The position numbers and the translations under genes are program-made. The notes below the pieces were generated by a model. It did not search any database, was not told where the DNA came from, and was given only the letters and a program-made list of their open reading frames with translations. Below, piece by piece: positions 41,977 through 50,606 of a DNA stretch of 64,000 nucleotides (positions are counted from its first letter, which is position 1; each line of letters begins with the position of its first letter). Source of the DNA: Methanobacterium_B sp963703015 (lineage in GTDB: Archaea; Methanobacteriota; Methanobacteria; Methanobacteriales; Methanobacteriaceae); assembly GCA_963703015.1 (NCBI GenBank), contig OY969779.1:2046001-2110000 (forward strand), given 5' to 3'.

Positions 41977-42558
41977 TTGGCACAAAGTTCAAGATATAAA
42001 CTCGCATTTAGAAGAAGAAGAGAAGGAAAAACAGATTACAAGGCCAGGCTTAACCTCATTGGATTGGACAAGTCAAGACTTGTTGTAAGAATTACCAACC
42101 AGCACACCATTGCCCAGATCGTAATCGTAGGCGATAATGGAGACGAAACAGTAGTTTCAGCACACTCCAAGGAAGTTCAGAATCTAGGATGGTTAGGAAG
42201 TGGAAAGAACACCTCCGGAGCATACCTCACTGGATACCTACTAGCTAAAAAGGCACTAGACGCAGGAATTGAAGCTGCATTTCTGGACATAGGATTAAAA
42301 ACTAACATCAAAGGTGCAAGAATCTACGCAGCTCTCAAGGGAGCAGTTGATGGTGGACTTGAAGTACCACACAACGATATAGTTCTACCATCCGATGAAA
42401 GGATAAGGGGCGAACACGTTGCTAACTACGCAGAATCCTTAACCGATGAAGAGGTGGAGAAAAGATTTTCCGGTTACATTAAAAATGGATTATCTCCAAA
42501 GGACCTACCTGATCATTTCGAATCAATAAAAAATAAGATTGAGGAAGGGGTAGAATGA
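41977..42558 (+). CDS. rpl18: Ribosomal protein L18 (uL18)
   Basis: The 193-residue archaeal L18 reads AQSSRYKLAFRRRREGKTDY, LDKSRLVVRITNQHTIAQIV and a C-terminal extension with YIKNGLSPKDLPDHFESIK. It binds 5S rRNA with L5. I choose TTG 41977, eight bases from GAGGAGG; ATG 41971 is only three bases from it. The stop overlaps the S5 start (ATGA). Confidence 0.96.
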   Translation: MAQSSRYKLAFRRRREGKTDYKARLNLIGLDKSRLVVRITNQHTIAQIVIVGDNGDETVVSAHSKEVQNLGWLGSGKNTSGAYLTGYLLAKKALDAGIEAAFLDIGLKTNIKGARIYAALKGAVDGGLEVPHNDIVLPSDERIRGEHVANYAESLTDEEVEKRFSGYIKNGLSPKDLPDHFESIKNKIEEGVE

Positions 42559-43202
42559 ACAACAATTATAATAAAGAAGAATTTGTACCAAAAACCCAGT
42601 TAGGGCACTTGGTCAAAGAAGGTAAAATAACTGATATCGATGAAATATTCGATAAAGGCCTTCCAATCATGGAACTGGGAATAATAGACACACTACTACC
42701 TGACCTCGAAGAAGAGGTCATGGATGTGAACTTGGTTCAGAGAATGCACAAGTCAGGAAGAAAAGTCAACTTCAGAGTAATAGTAGCAGTTGGAAATAAA
42801 AACGGTTACATAGGACTCGGACAGGGAAAAGCCAAAGAGGTAGGACCTGCAATAAGGAAAGCTGTTGACAATGCTAAATTTAACATCATCAAGGTTAGAA
42901 GAGGCTGCGGTGACTGGGGATGTGTATGTGGAAGGGAACACACAGTACCATTTAAGGTAGAAGGTAAAAAGGGCAGTGTCCGTGTAACACTCATACCAGC
43001 ACCAGGTGGAGTAGGTCTTGCAATAGGTAACGTTGGTAAAACCATCCTAGGCCTAGCAGGAATCGACGATGTATGGTCCCAGACCATGGGTCAGACACAG
43101 ACAACCATCAACTTTGCAGGAGCAGTCTTTGAAGCATTAAAAGAGCTCAGTAAAGTTAAAGCAACTTCAAAAGACCTTAAAAATCTTGGAGTATGCGCAT
43201 AA
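42555..43202 (+). CDS. rps5: Ribosomal protein S5 (uS5)
   Basis: The 215-residue archaeal S5 has TQLGHLVKEGKITDIDEIFD, the RNA-binding VNFRVIVAVGNKNGYIGLGQ, RRGCGDWGCVCGREHTVPFK and IPAPGGVGLAIGNVGKTILG. It lines the mRNA entrance and affects decoding accuracy. ATG 42555 overlaps the L18 stop. The Cys-rich CGDWGCVCG segment is normal for archaeal S5. Confidence 0.97.
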   Translation: MNNNYNKEEFVPKTQLGHLVKEGKITDIDEIFDKGLPIMELGIIDTLLPDLEEEVMDVNLVQRMHKSGRKVNFRVIVAVGNKNGYIGLGQGKAKEVGPAIRKAVDNAKFNIIKVRRGCGDWGCVCGREHTVPFKVEGKKGSVRVTLIPAPGGVGLAIGNVGKTILGLAGIDDVWSQTMGQTQTTINFAGAVFEALKELSKVKATSKDLKNLGVCA

Positions 43203-43216
43203 TTTTAGGTGATAAA

Positions 43217-43672
43217 ATGATAGCAGCATTAAGAGTAAGGGGCAGAACAGGAGTCAAAAGAGACATCCAAGAAACCATGTCCATGTTAAACCTTACAAGA
43301 ATCAATCATATGGTCCTCATCAATACCAACCCAAGCTATGAAGGAATGCTTAAAAAGGCTAAGGACTACATCACCTGGGGAGATGTGGATGCAGAAACAT
43401 TATCTGCAATCATAGCAAAACGTGGAAGACTTCCAGGCGATGCAAAGGTTACAGATGAATATGTAAAGGACAACACTGACTACTCTTCAATTGAAGACCT
43501 TGCAAAGGCTATAGTTGAAGGAGAAGCAAAAGTCGAAGATGCTGGAATTAAACCAGTCTTCAGATTACACCCTCCAAGAAAGGGATATGAATCAACCAAA
43601 AAAAGCTTTAAAGAAGGAGGAAGCTTGGGTAAAAGGGAAAATATTAATGAACTTGTGACCAAGATGATCTAG
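43217..43672 (+). CDS. rpl30: Ribosomal protein L30 (uL30)
   Basis: The 151-residue archaeal-length L30 reads MIAALRVRGRTGVKRDIQET, LNLTRINHMVLINTNPSYEG, and RLHPPRKGYESTKKSFKEGG at the C-terminus. ATG 43217 follows TTAGGTGATAAA. An ATG 24 bases upstream in the same frame overlaps S5 but has no ribosome binding site. A 75-bp gap with AT-rich sequence precedes L15. Confidence 0.97.
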   Translation: MIAALRVRGRTGVKRDIQETMSMLNLTRINHMVLINTNPSYEGMLKKAKDYITWGDVDAETLSAIIAKRGRLPGDAKVTDEYVKDNTDYSSIEDLAKAIVEGEAKVEDAGIKPVFRLHPPRKGYESTKKSFKEGGSLGKRENINELVTKMI

Positions 43673-43747
43673 GTCACATATATTAATATCTTCAAACTAA
43701 CACCTTTTATTCTAAAATTTTCTACCTACAGATCTTAAGGTGATTTA

Positions 43748-44185
43748 ATGATAAGAAAAACAAGGAAAATATGCAAATTGCGAGGCTCTAGAACAGTTGC
43801 AGGAGGCTGTTCAAAGAAAAGGAGAGGCGCAGGAAATAGAGGAGGAAAGGGCCTAGCTGGTGGACACAAACATCACTGGTCTTGGATGGTTAAATTCGAT
43901 CCTAAACACTTCGGTAAGTACGGATTTAAAAGACCACAGGGAGTTTCCCAAGTCTTCAATCCTGTTAACGTCGATTTCCTAGATGAAAACAGTGACAAAC
44001 TATTGAGCCAGGGAATTGCAACAGAAGAAGACAACAAAATAATCATAGATGTAACTGAATTAGGTTACAACAAAGTTCTTGGTAAAGGAAAAATTAGCAA
44101 AGCATTAACAATCAAAGCCCCACAATTTTCAAAATCTGCAGTAAGCAAGATTGAAAATGCTGGTGGAGAAGCTTTAACCCTTTAA
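43748..44185 (+). CDS. rpl15: Ribosomal protein L15 (uL15)
   Basis: The 145-residue protein has the glycine-rich basic N-terminus MIRKTRKICKLRGSRTVAGG and KRRGAGNRGGKGLAGGHKHH, then a C-terminal KALTIKAPQFSKSAVSKIEN. It spans the 50S core and contacts many rRNA domains. ATG 43748 follows AAGGTGATT. It is followed directly by secY, as in nearly all archaea and bacteria. Confidence 0.97.
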   Translation: MIRKTRKICKLRGSRTVAGGCSKKRRGAGNRGGKGLAGGHKHHWSWMVKFDPKHFGKYGFKRPQGVSQVFNPVNVDFLDENSDKLLSQGIATEEDNKIIIDVTELGYNKVLGKGKISKALTIKAPQFSKSAVSKIENAGGEALTL

Positions 44186-44226
44186 CCAAAATTTTTTAAA
44201 ATTATTCCAGGAAGGAGTGAAGGTCG

Positions 44227-45573
44227 TTGAAAGAAGCTTTACAACCAATTTTCGGTTTGTTACCTCAAGTTAGGTCGCCTAGCTATAGGGTGCCGTTTAA
44301 AGAAAAACTTAAATGGACTGGTATTATCCTGATACTTTATTTTATATTAACTCAGGTACCACTCTTCGGTTTAAGTTCAACAGCAGTAGATCAATTTTCA
44401 TCATTAAGAGCAGTTTTAGCAGGTAGTTTCGGTTCCATAATAACCCTTGGTATCGGACCAATAGTTACTGCATCCATTGTACTGCAGCTGTTGGTTGGTG
44501 GTAAGATCATCAATTTAGATCTCTCACAACATGCAGATAAGGCATTTTTCCAGGGAACACAAAAACTCCTTGCGATAATATTCACACTCTTCGAGGCATC
44601 TGTTCTGGTATTTACAGGAGCACTACCCGCATCCGCAGCAGGAGGCCAATGGTTACTCATTTTGCAGATAACCATAGGTGGAATACTCATAATATTCTTG
44701 GATGAAGTTGTATCCAAATGGGGATTCGGAAGTGGTGTAGGACTCTTCATTGCCGCAGGTGTATCTGGAGCCATAATAAGTGGAGCATTAAACCCACTTG
44801 CAAGTGTAACTTCACCAGGTGTTCCTCAGGGTGCAATACCTGCATTCATATACTCACTCACAGCTGGACAGCCCGGATGGTACCTGTTACTGCCAGTTAT
44901 AGCCACTATAACGGTTTTCCTTATAGTTGTATATGCAGAAAGTATGCGTGTGGAAATACCACTATCATACGGCGGAGTTAAAGGTGCAAGGGGAAAGTAT
45001 CCCCTTAAATTTATCTATGCAAGTAACATGCCTGTTATATTAACCAGTGCATTGCTACTGAACATTCAACTCTTTGCAGCCATGTTCCAGAAAATTGGAT
45101 TCCCAATCCTTGGACAGGTTGTAAATGGAAGGGCGGTCAATGGATTTGCATATATAATGACTCCACCTAACAGTATAAGTCTCTTAATCACAGATCCCTT
45201 GAGGGTCTTGATTTATGCAGTAATATTCATTGGATCATGTATACTGTTCGCAATACTATGGGTAGAGCTGAGCGGTATTGGACCAAAACAGGTTTCCAAA
45301 CAGTTGCATGGTATGGGTATGCAGATACCTGGACACAGAAGTAGCAGGGCACACTTTGAAAAGATACTTAAACGTTACATCCCTGCAATAACCGTGCTTG
45401 GAGGAGCATTTGTTGGTCTCCTAGCATTTGGTGCTGATTTAACCAGCGCACTTGGAGGAGGAACAGGTGTTCTTTTAACTGTTGGTATACTGTACAAACT
45501 CTACGAAGAAATTGCTCAAGAACAACTCATGGACATGCATCCAATGCTCAGAAAGTTTTTAGGTGATGAATAA
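44227..45573 (+). CDS. secY: Preprotein translocase subunit SecY
   Basis: The 448-residue protein has ten helices. The plug and TM2 region read FGLSSTAVDQFSSLRAVLAG and GSIITLGIGPIVTASIVLQL, and VYAESMRVEIPLSYGGVKGA (about 237) is the cytosolic loop that contacts the ribosome. It forms the channel with SecE and Sec-beta. The start is TTG 44227, about eight bases after GGAGTGA. The end overlaps the longest reading of the adk gene. Confidence 0.97.
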   Translation: MKEALQPIFGLLPQVRSPSYRVPFKEKLKWTGIILILYFILTQVPLFGLSSTAVDQFSSLRAVLAGSFGSIITLGIGPIVTASIVLQLLVGGKIINLDLSQHADKAFFQGTQKLLAIIFTLFEASVLVFTGALPASAAGGQWLLILQITIGGILIIFLDEVVSKWGFGSGVGLFIAAGVSGAIISGALNPLASVTSPGVPQGAIPAFIYSLTAGQPGWYLLLPVIATITVFLIVVYAESMRVEIPLSYGGVKGARGKYPLKFIYASNMPVILTSALLLNIQLFAAMFQKIGFPILGQVVNGRAVNGFAYIMTPPNSISLLITDPLRVLIYAVIFIGSCILFAILWVELSGIGPKQVSKQLHGMGMQIPGHRSSRAHFEKILKRYIPAITVLGGAFVGLLAFGADLTSALGGGTGVLLTVGILYKLYEEIAQEQLMDMHPMLRKFLGDE

Positions 45574-45574
45574 A

Positions 45575-46135
45575 ATGAAATTAGTAGTACTTGCAGGAAT
45601 CCCAGGATCTGGAAGCACAACAGTGCTTACTAAATCATTAGAACAACTTGATTATGTGCATGTGAACTATGGTGATGTGATGCTGGAAATTGCCAAGGCA
45701 AAGAACCTTGTTGAAGACAGGGATTCACTCAGAAAACTTTCACCAGAACTTCAGAAGGAAGTTCAAAGGGAAGCTGCACAAACTATAAGAGCAAAGTCTG
45801 AACAAAGTAACATAATCGTAGACACTCACTGTACCATAAACACCCCTTCAGGATTTCTACCAGGACTTCCTAAATGGGTTTTAGAACAGTTGATGCCCAC
45901 CATGTTTGTGTTACTTGAAGCAGACGGTGATGAAATATTAAAGAGAAGAATTAGTGACACAACCAGAGCAAGGGATTCAGAAAATCTAAAGGACATAAAC
46001 CTTCATCAAGAGATGAACAGAGCAGCATCAATGGCTTACGCCGTACTTACAGGTGCGACAGTGAAGATCATAGAGAACCACGACAACAAACTCGATGAAT
46101 CTGTTGAAGAAATGGTTAAAACCTTAAAATTATAA
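45575..46135 (+). CDS. adkA: Archaeal adenylate kinase
   Basis: The 186-residue protein is of the short archaeal type: P-loop LVVLAGIPGSGSTTV (about 3-17), DTHCTINTPSGFLPGLP (about 89) and TTRARDSENLKDINLHQEMN. It makes two ADP from ATP and AMP. ATG 45575 is six bases after AGGTGATG, so the in-frame GTG 45563 that overlaps secY is rejected. It lies between secY and DUF106, the common archaeal order. Confidence 0.95.
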   Translation: MKLVVLAGIPGSGSTTVLTKSLEQLDYVHVNYGDVMLEIAKAKNLVEDRDSLRKLSPELQKEVQREAAQTIRAKSEQSNIIVDTHCTINTPSGFLPGLPKWVLEQLMPTMFVLLEADGDEILKRRISDTTRARDSENLKDINLHQEMNRAASMAYAVLTGATVKIIENHDNKLDESVEEMVKTLKL

Positions 46136-46149
46136 AGAGGTAGTAAGAA

Positions 46150-46731
46150 ATGGACTTTTCAATATTAAATCCAATCCTAAACCCTATATTCAATCCCCTT
46201 TTAACACTGGTTAGTGTTCCTAACAATCCATACTTCGGGGCTATTATAGGTGTTTTTCTCATTGCAACCCTTGTAGCATTTGTCATTACAGTGGCAAACA
46301 AACTACTGGTTGACCAGGATCGTTTACAATTCCTACAGGGAGAGATGAAGGGCTTCCAAGGGGAAATGATGAAGGCCCAGAAATCTGGAGATCCTAAGGC
46401 AATGGCAGAAATGCAGAAGAAACAGGCAAAGTTCATGGAGCTCCAGAAGGAGATGATGTTCAACTCATTTAAACCAATGATAGTGACATTTGTTCCCATC
46501 ATCCTCATATTTTACTGGATGGCTGGAAACCCACTCATAAACCAATTGTACCTGAACTTACCAAGCTTCGCTTACTACGTGCTCTTGGTACCAATATTCC
46601 ACACCTTCTATCATCAGTCAGCAGGAGTTCCTGTGATGGCTGTAGAATGGCTTGGATGGTACATCCTATGTTCATTTGCAATGTCATTCGTATGGAGAAA
46701 ACTCCTAGGTCTTAAAGGCGGAGGAATGTAG
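46150..46731 (+). CDS. DUF106 membrane insertase-like protein (EMC3/TMCO1/Oxa1 superfamily)
   Basis: The 193-residue protein has three helices (about 30-53, 117-136, 143-163) with a cytosolic coiled coil between the first two (LQFLQGEMKGFQGEMMKAQK). This is the archaeal Oxa1/YidC-like topology seen in the Mj0480 structure. It is proposed to insert membrane proteins and, fittingly, lies beside secY and ribosomal protein genes. ATG 46150 follows AAGAGGTAG. A hairpin-rich gap follows. Confidence 0.9.
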   Translation: MDFSILNPILNPIFNPLLTLVSVPNNPYFGAIIGVFLIATLVAFVITVANKLLVDQDRLQFLQGEMKGFQGEMMKAQKSGDPKAMAEMQKKQAKFMELQKEMMFNSFKPMIVTFVPIILIFYWMAGNPLINQLYLNLPSFAYYVLLVPIFHTFYHQSAGVPVMAVEWLGWYILCSFAMSFVWRKLLGLKGGGM

Positions 46732-46919
46732 GTAAAATTTTCTACCACCAACCAAATTAGATGGTAGAAAACAGTCTACAGATGAAAAAATTTACCTGGA
46801 TTTACCAATTGGATCATGAAATTAATATCGCGGTTGTTTAGGAAACTTACAACTGCTTTATACAAAAATTTAGATAGAATTTGTTGGATATAAAAAAAAT
46901 AATTTAGAGGTGTAGGCAT
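46732..46919 (+). other. Intercistronic hairpin region and likely promoter before L34e
   Basis: TTTTCTACCA (46738-46747) pairs with TGGTAGAAAA (46762-46771) around a 14-nt loop, and flanking GGTAAA (46731-46736) may extend the structure by pairing with TTTACC near 46790. Downstream, TTTATACAA at about 46858-46866 is TATA-like, and GAGGTG precedes L34e. This suggests a transcript boundary. Confidence 0.5.
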
Positions 46920-47186
46920 ATGCCAGAAGGAAGATACAGATCTAGATCATACAAAAGAACATTCAAAAAAACCCCTGGAGGCAAAACTGTACTTCGTTAC
47001 AAGAAGAAACTACCAAACAAGCACGTTTGTGCTGAATGTGGTAAACAGCTTCACGCAGTTCCAAGGGGCAGACCATACCAAATAAGAAAACTATCAAAGT
47101 CAAAGAGAAGACCTAACAGGCCTTATGGTGGATACCTCTGCTCAGAGTGTGCTCGCCGACTTTTCAAACAAGAGGCTAGGTTGTAA
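46920..47186 (+). CDS. rpl34e: Ribosomal protein L34e (eL34)
   Basis: The 88-residue basic protein has two Cys pairs for zinc, HVCAECGKQLHAVPRG (about 35) and YLCSECARRLF (about 76), and an N-terminal PEGRYRSRSYKRTFKKTPGG. It occurs in archaea and eukaryotes. ATG 46920 follows GAGGTGTAGGC. Its TAA stop overlaps the cmk ATG by one base. Confidence 0.96.
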   Translation: MPEGRYRSRSYKRTFKKTPGGKTVLRYKKKLPNKHVCAECGKQLHAVPRGRPYQIRKLSKSKRRPNRPYGGYLCSECARRLFKQEARL

Positions 47187-47716
47187 TGATCATCACCATC
47201 GGTGGGCTGGCAGGTAGCGGCACAACAACAGCTGCGAAGATCTTGTCGGAGAAACTTCAAATACCCTTCCTTTCAGCAGGCGAAATATTTCGTCAAATGG
47301 CCAAGGAAAAGGGTATGGACATACTGGAGTTTGGTGAATATGCCGAGGGTAACGATGAAATAGACCTTGAGATTGATAAGAGACAGGCACAGTTAGCCAA
47401 AGAAAAACAAAACTTAATTGTTGAGGGAAGACTATCAGCGTACTTCGTTGAAGCAGACCTCAAGATATGGTTTGTTGCACCCATAGATGTTCGATGCAAA
47501 CGAATATCTAATAGGGAAGACAAAACAGTTGAAACAGTAAAAAACGAAATTATTGCCAGAGGAAAAAGTGAAGCAACCAGGTATCAGGAGATACATGGAA
47601 TAGACATTAACAACATGGAAGTTTACGACCTTGTTATAAACAGTCACAGCTTCAATCCAGAAGGCATTGCAAATATAATATTAAAAGTAACTGAGGTGAT
47701 TACATGCCAGCAATAG
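47186..47716 (+). CDS. cmk: Cytidylate kinase, archaeal type
   Basis: The 176-residue protein begins MIITIGGLAGSGTTTAAKIL, with a P-loop containing Gly-Ser-Gly-Thr-Thr as in archaeal Cmk. SAGEIFRQMAKEKGMDILEF and VEGRLSAYFVEADLKIWFVA follow. It phosphorylates CMP and dCMP. The start overlaps the L34e stop and its end overlaps the start of L14e by 13 bp, so the three genes are tightly coupled. Confidence 0.94.
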   Translation: MIITIGGLAGSGTTTAAKILSEKLQIPFLSAGEIFRQMAKEKGMDILEFGEYAEGNDEIDLEIDKRQAQLAKEKQNLIVEGRLSAYFVEADLKIWFVAPIDVRCKRISNREDKTVETVKNEIIARGKSEATRYQEIHGIDINNMEVYDLVINSHSFNPEGIANIILKVTEVITCQQ

Positions 47717-47934
47717 AAGTAGGCAGAATATGTGTTAAAATAGCAGGAAGGGAAGCAGGCGAAAAATGTGTAATAGTTGAGATCATAGACGACAACTACG
47801 TTGAAGTTGTTGGATCAACCATTAAAAACAGAAAATGCAACCTTAAACATCTAGAACCCGTCGACAAAACAATCGAAGTCAAATCTGACGATGTTGAAGC
47901 AATTAAAAAAGAACTTGCAGCTGCAATAGCTTAA
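47704..47934 (+). CDS. rpl14e: Ribosomal protein L14e (eL14)
   Basis: The 76-residue protein is a KOW/SH3-like barrel: PAIEVGRICVKIAGREAGEK, CVIVEIIDDNYVEVVGSTIK and RKCNLKHLEPVDKTIEVKSD. It is found in archaea and eukaryotes. ATG 47704 follows GAGGTGATTAC inside the end of cmk. A perfect hairpin follows 40 bp after the stop. Confidence 0.95.
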   Translation: MPAIEVGRICVKIAGREAGEKCVIVEIIDDNYVEVVGSTIKNRKCNLKHLEPVDKTIEVKSDDVEAIKKELAAAIA

Positions 47935-47973
47935 GTTCAAAAATTATTTAATTTAATCCCTGAAGGAATTTTT

Positions 47974-47997
47974 CTGGTTTCAATATTTTGAAACCAG
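47974..47997 (+). other. Perfect 10-bp hairpin between rpl14e and cbf5
   Basis: CTGGTTTCAA (47974-47983) pairs exactly with TTGAAACCAG (47988-47997) around TATT. It lies 40 bp after the L14e stop and 48 bp before cbf5. There is no T run on the 3' side, so a role as an RNA processing or translational signal is as likely as termination. Confidence 0.5.
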
Positions 47998-48045
47998 TCA
48001 GATATCTAAATTTTCTGGGATCCAAATAAAAAAAAGGTCATATTA

Positions 48046-49008
48046 ATGGCAGAACTTCTCATAAAATCTGAAGGCGAAACAGATCCCAACTACGGATGCG
48101 ATCCAAACAATCGACCCATTGAAGAACATATCAACACTGGTGTTGTGAACCTGGACAAACCAATGGGTCCAACTTCCCATGAAGTGGATGCATGGGTCAA
48201 AAGAATTCTCGATGTAGAGAAAACAGGCCACGGAGGAACATTAGATCCCAAGGTTACAGGTGTGCTTCCAATAGGAATCAACAGATCAACCCGTGTTATA
48301 CAGATGCTTCTTGGATCCCCCAAGGAATATGTATGCCTAATGAGGTTGCATGAGAGTATCAGTGAAACAAGTATACGCAATATTTTACAGGAATTTACAG
48401 GTAAAATATTCCAGACACCACCCTTAAAATCCGCTGTCAAAAGGGAGTTGAGGGTAAGAACCATATACGATGTTAACATATTAGAAATAGATGACAAGGA
48501 TGTACTCTTCCGCATTAATTGCGAGGGAGGAACCTACATCAGAAAGTACTGTCACGACATTGGTGAAGCACTTGGAATTGGTGCCCACATGGCAGAACTT
48601 AGAAGAACTAAGTCAGGACCATTCACTGAAGACGAAACACTTAAAACACTTCAAGATCTAACAGATGCTTACCACTACTTGAAACATGATGGTGATGAAA
48701 AACCCATAAGGGAATGCATACTTCCAATGGAAAGTGCAGTCACACATCTAAACCAAATTGTGGTTAGGGATTCGGCTGTGGATGCAATATGCCACGGAGC
48801 AGATCTGGCAACTAACGGAATTCTTGAACTTTCACCAGATATTAAATCAGGAGAAACAGTTCGAGTACTCACAGGTAAAGGTGAGCTTGTTGGTGCAGGT
48901 GAAACTGTTGAAGCTACAGAAGGAATCCTGAGATCAGATAAGGGTATAATGGTAAATATAAAAAAGGTTTTTATGCTACCTGGAACATACCCAAAGATGT
49001 GGAAGTAA
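48046..49008 (+). CDS. cbf5: tRNA/rRNA pseudouridine synthase Cbf5 (TruB family)
   Basis: The 320-residue protein has TruB motifs GVVNLDKPMGPTSHEVDAWV, the catalytic HGGTLDPKVTGVLPIGINRS (Asp near 67), and GGTYIRKYCHDIGEALGIGA, followed by a C-terminal PUA domain (about 235-315). Archaeal Cbf5 works with Nop10, Gar1 and L7Ae on H/ACA guide RNAs, and also modifies tRNA U55. An unannotated structured region and tRNA-Ser lie directly downstream. Confidence 0.96.
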   Translation: MAELLIKSEGETDPNYGCDPNNRPIEEHINTGVVNLDKPMGPTSHEVDAWVKRILDVEKTGHGGTLDPKVTGVLPIGINRSTRVIQMLLGSPKEYVCLMRLHESISETSIRNILQEFTGKIFQTPPLKSAVKRELRVRTIYDVNILEIDDKDVLFRINCEGGTYIRKYCHDIGEALGIGAHMAELRRTKSGPFTEDETLKTLQDLTDAYHYLKHDGDEKPIRECILPMESAVTHLNQIVVRDSAVDAICHGADLATNGILELSPDIKSGETVRVLTGKGELVGAGETVEATEGILRSDKGIMVNIKKVFMLPGTYPKMWK

Positions 49009-49120
49009 AACTCTGTTCTTTAAACAAATAAAACTTCCAAAATTTACACCGTAGAACCTCTAAAAATATAAAATTAGGGGCGAGGCCAAAAAGGAACGTT
49101 GAAATTATACGTTTACAATA

Positions 49121-49247
49121 CTTTAAACCCTGACTGAATACTGTAGAAATACTTATTCGGGACTAGGACTGTTAAGTAGGGTGTTAAATGGATACTGAAA
49201 ACCATCTGTTTGCAGTGTGCTGTGCGGTTAAGTTTATGGGTTTAAAG
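49121..49247 (+). ncRNA. Candidate structured RNA between cbf5 and tRNA-Ser
   Basis: CTTTAAACCC (49121-49130) pairs perfectly with GGGTTTAAAG (49238-49247), enclosing 107 nt with smaller hairpins: TACTTA/TAAGTA (49150-49155/49173-49178) and ATGG/CCAT (49188-49191/49202-49205). The region is 35-43% G+C by direct count over three 60-base lines, well above most spacers here. It has no ORF and ends 12 bp before tRNA-Ser. The strand is inferred from its neighbours. It may extend upstream to GGGGCGAGGCC at 49078. The class is unknown. Confidence 0.45.
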
Positions 49248-49255
49248 GCGGTTTT

Positions 49256-49348
<93 letters not shown>

Positions 49349-49587
49349 CAAACATTTTAGAAAAAATTTGAAACATCCATTTGTTTAAAATGTTTTACAA
49401 TTAGTACATTTGAAACACTTTAAATCAATATCAGAAAACAAAATTTTTAACCTGATATTTTTTAGGGCCTAAATTTTTTTATTCCCAAGGGAATCAAGAA
49501 ACAAATTATTTTAGGTATGGATCTACAAAATTTTCTAGAATAATACTATGATTACAAACAGAATTAAATGAGAGTGGAGGTTAATTT

Positions 49588-50037
49588 ATGGAAGAGGAAT
49601 TCAAACACATGGTCCGTATCTCCCGTAAGGATGTAGACGGTAAAAAAACAATCGAAAATGCTCTTGCAGACATTAAAGGAATAGGAAGAGCACTTTCAAG
49701 GGCTCTCTGCCAAGTTGCAGGATTCGACGCCACAATGCAGATAGGATATCTACCTGACAAAGACGTTCTCAAACTAGAAGAAGCTGTTAAAGCACCACAA
49801 CAATTCGAATTACCAGAATGGATGCTTAACAGGCGTAACGATTACGAAACAGGTGAAACAGTTCACCTAATAGAATCTGACCTTACAATGAGGTTAAGGG
49901 ACGACTTGAACCGGATGAAAAAGACCAGAAGTTACAAGGGTAGAAGACACGAAGTGGGTCTACCAGTAAGGGGTCAGAGAACCAAATCAACCTTTAGGAA
50001 AGGTAAATCCGTTGGAGTTAGGAGAAGAAGAGGATAA
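49588..50037 (+). CDS. rps13: Ribosomal protein S13 (uS13)
   Basis: The 149-residue archaeal S13 reads FKHMVRISRKDVDGKKTIEN, ALADIKGIGRALSRALCQVA and a basic C-terminus GRRHEVGLPVRGQRTKSTFR that contacts tRNA in the 30S head. ATG 49588 follows GTGGAGGTTAAT. A 240-bp gap with a 10-bp inverted repeat (AAACATTTTA at 49350-49359, TAAAATGTTT at 49386-49395) separates it from tRNA-Ser. Confidence 0.97.
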   Translation: MEEEFKHMVRISRKDVDGKKTIENALADIKGIGRALSRALCQVAGFDATMQIGYLPDKDVLKLEEAVKAPQQFELPEWMLNRRNDYETGETVHLIESDLTMRLRDDLNRMKKTRSYKGRRHEVGLPVRGQRTKSTFRKGKSVGVRRRRG

Positions 50038-50052
50038 ACAGGAGGCTTTGAT

Positions 50053-50589
50053 ATGGGACATCCAAGAAAGGCAAGAAAGCAATACGATACACCATCACAT
50101 CCATGGAACGCAGCACGTATAAAGGAAGAAAACAAATTAGTTTCTAAATACGGTCTAAGAACCAAAAAGGAAGTTTGGAAGGCAGAGACCATAGTTAAAA
50201 GATACCGAAGAGATGCAAGGTTCCTCCTAGGTTTAGAAACAGAACATGCTGAAGTGGAAAAGGCACAGCTCTTAAACCACATCAAGAGATTAGGAATGCT
50301 TAAGGCAGATTCTAAACTCGAAGACATCCTCGACTTAACTGTTGAAGACGTTCTAAGAAGAAGGCTTGAAACCATCGTTTACAAACGCGGACTTTCAAAC
50401 ACAGCAAAACAGGCCAGATTATTCATTGTACATGGACACATAGCAATGAATGGTAGGAAGATCAACGCACCAGGTTACCTGGTTAGAAGCGGTGAGGAAG
50501 AAACCCTAGGTTTCTACCCAGGATCTCCAATGGAAAAGATCCAGAAGGAACAGGCCAAAACAAAAGCTGCAGATGAAAAAAGTGAGTAA
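50053..50589 (+). CDS. rps4: Ribosomal protein S4 (uS4)
   Basis: The 178-residue protein shows GHPRKARKQYDTPSHPWNAA (archaeal N-terminus), YRRDARFLLGLETEHAEVEK and the S4 domain RRLETIVYKRGLSNTAKQAR with HGHIAMNGRKINAPGYLV. It is a primary 16S binder and assembly initiator. ATG 50053 follows AGGAGGCTT, 15 bp after S13. Confidence 0.97.
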   Translation: MGHPRKARKQYDTPSHPWNAARIKEENKLVSKYGLRTKKEVWKAETIVKRYRRDARFLLGLETEHAEVEKAQLLNHIKRLGMLKADSKLEDILDLTVEDVLRRRLETIVYKRGLSNTAKQARLFIVHGHIAMNGRKINAPGYLVRSGEEETLGFYPGSPMEKIQKEQAKTKAADEKSE

Positions 50590-50606
50590 TAAAAAGGTGA
50601 TTTAAA

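Noticed and set aside
43193..43216. Upstream ATG extending L30 into S5
   Set aside because: It has no ribosome binding site, while AGGTGATAAA directly precedes ATG 43217 and the protein then starts with the conserved L30 N-terminus.
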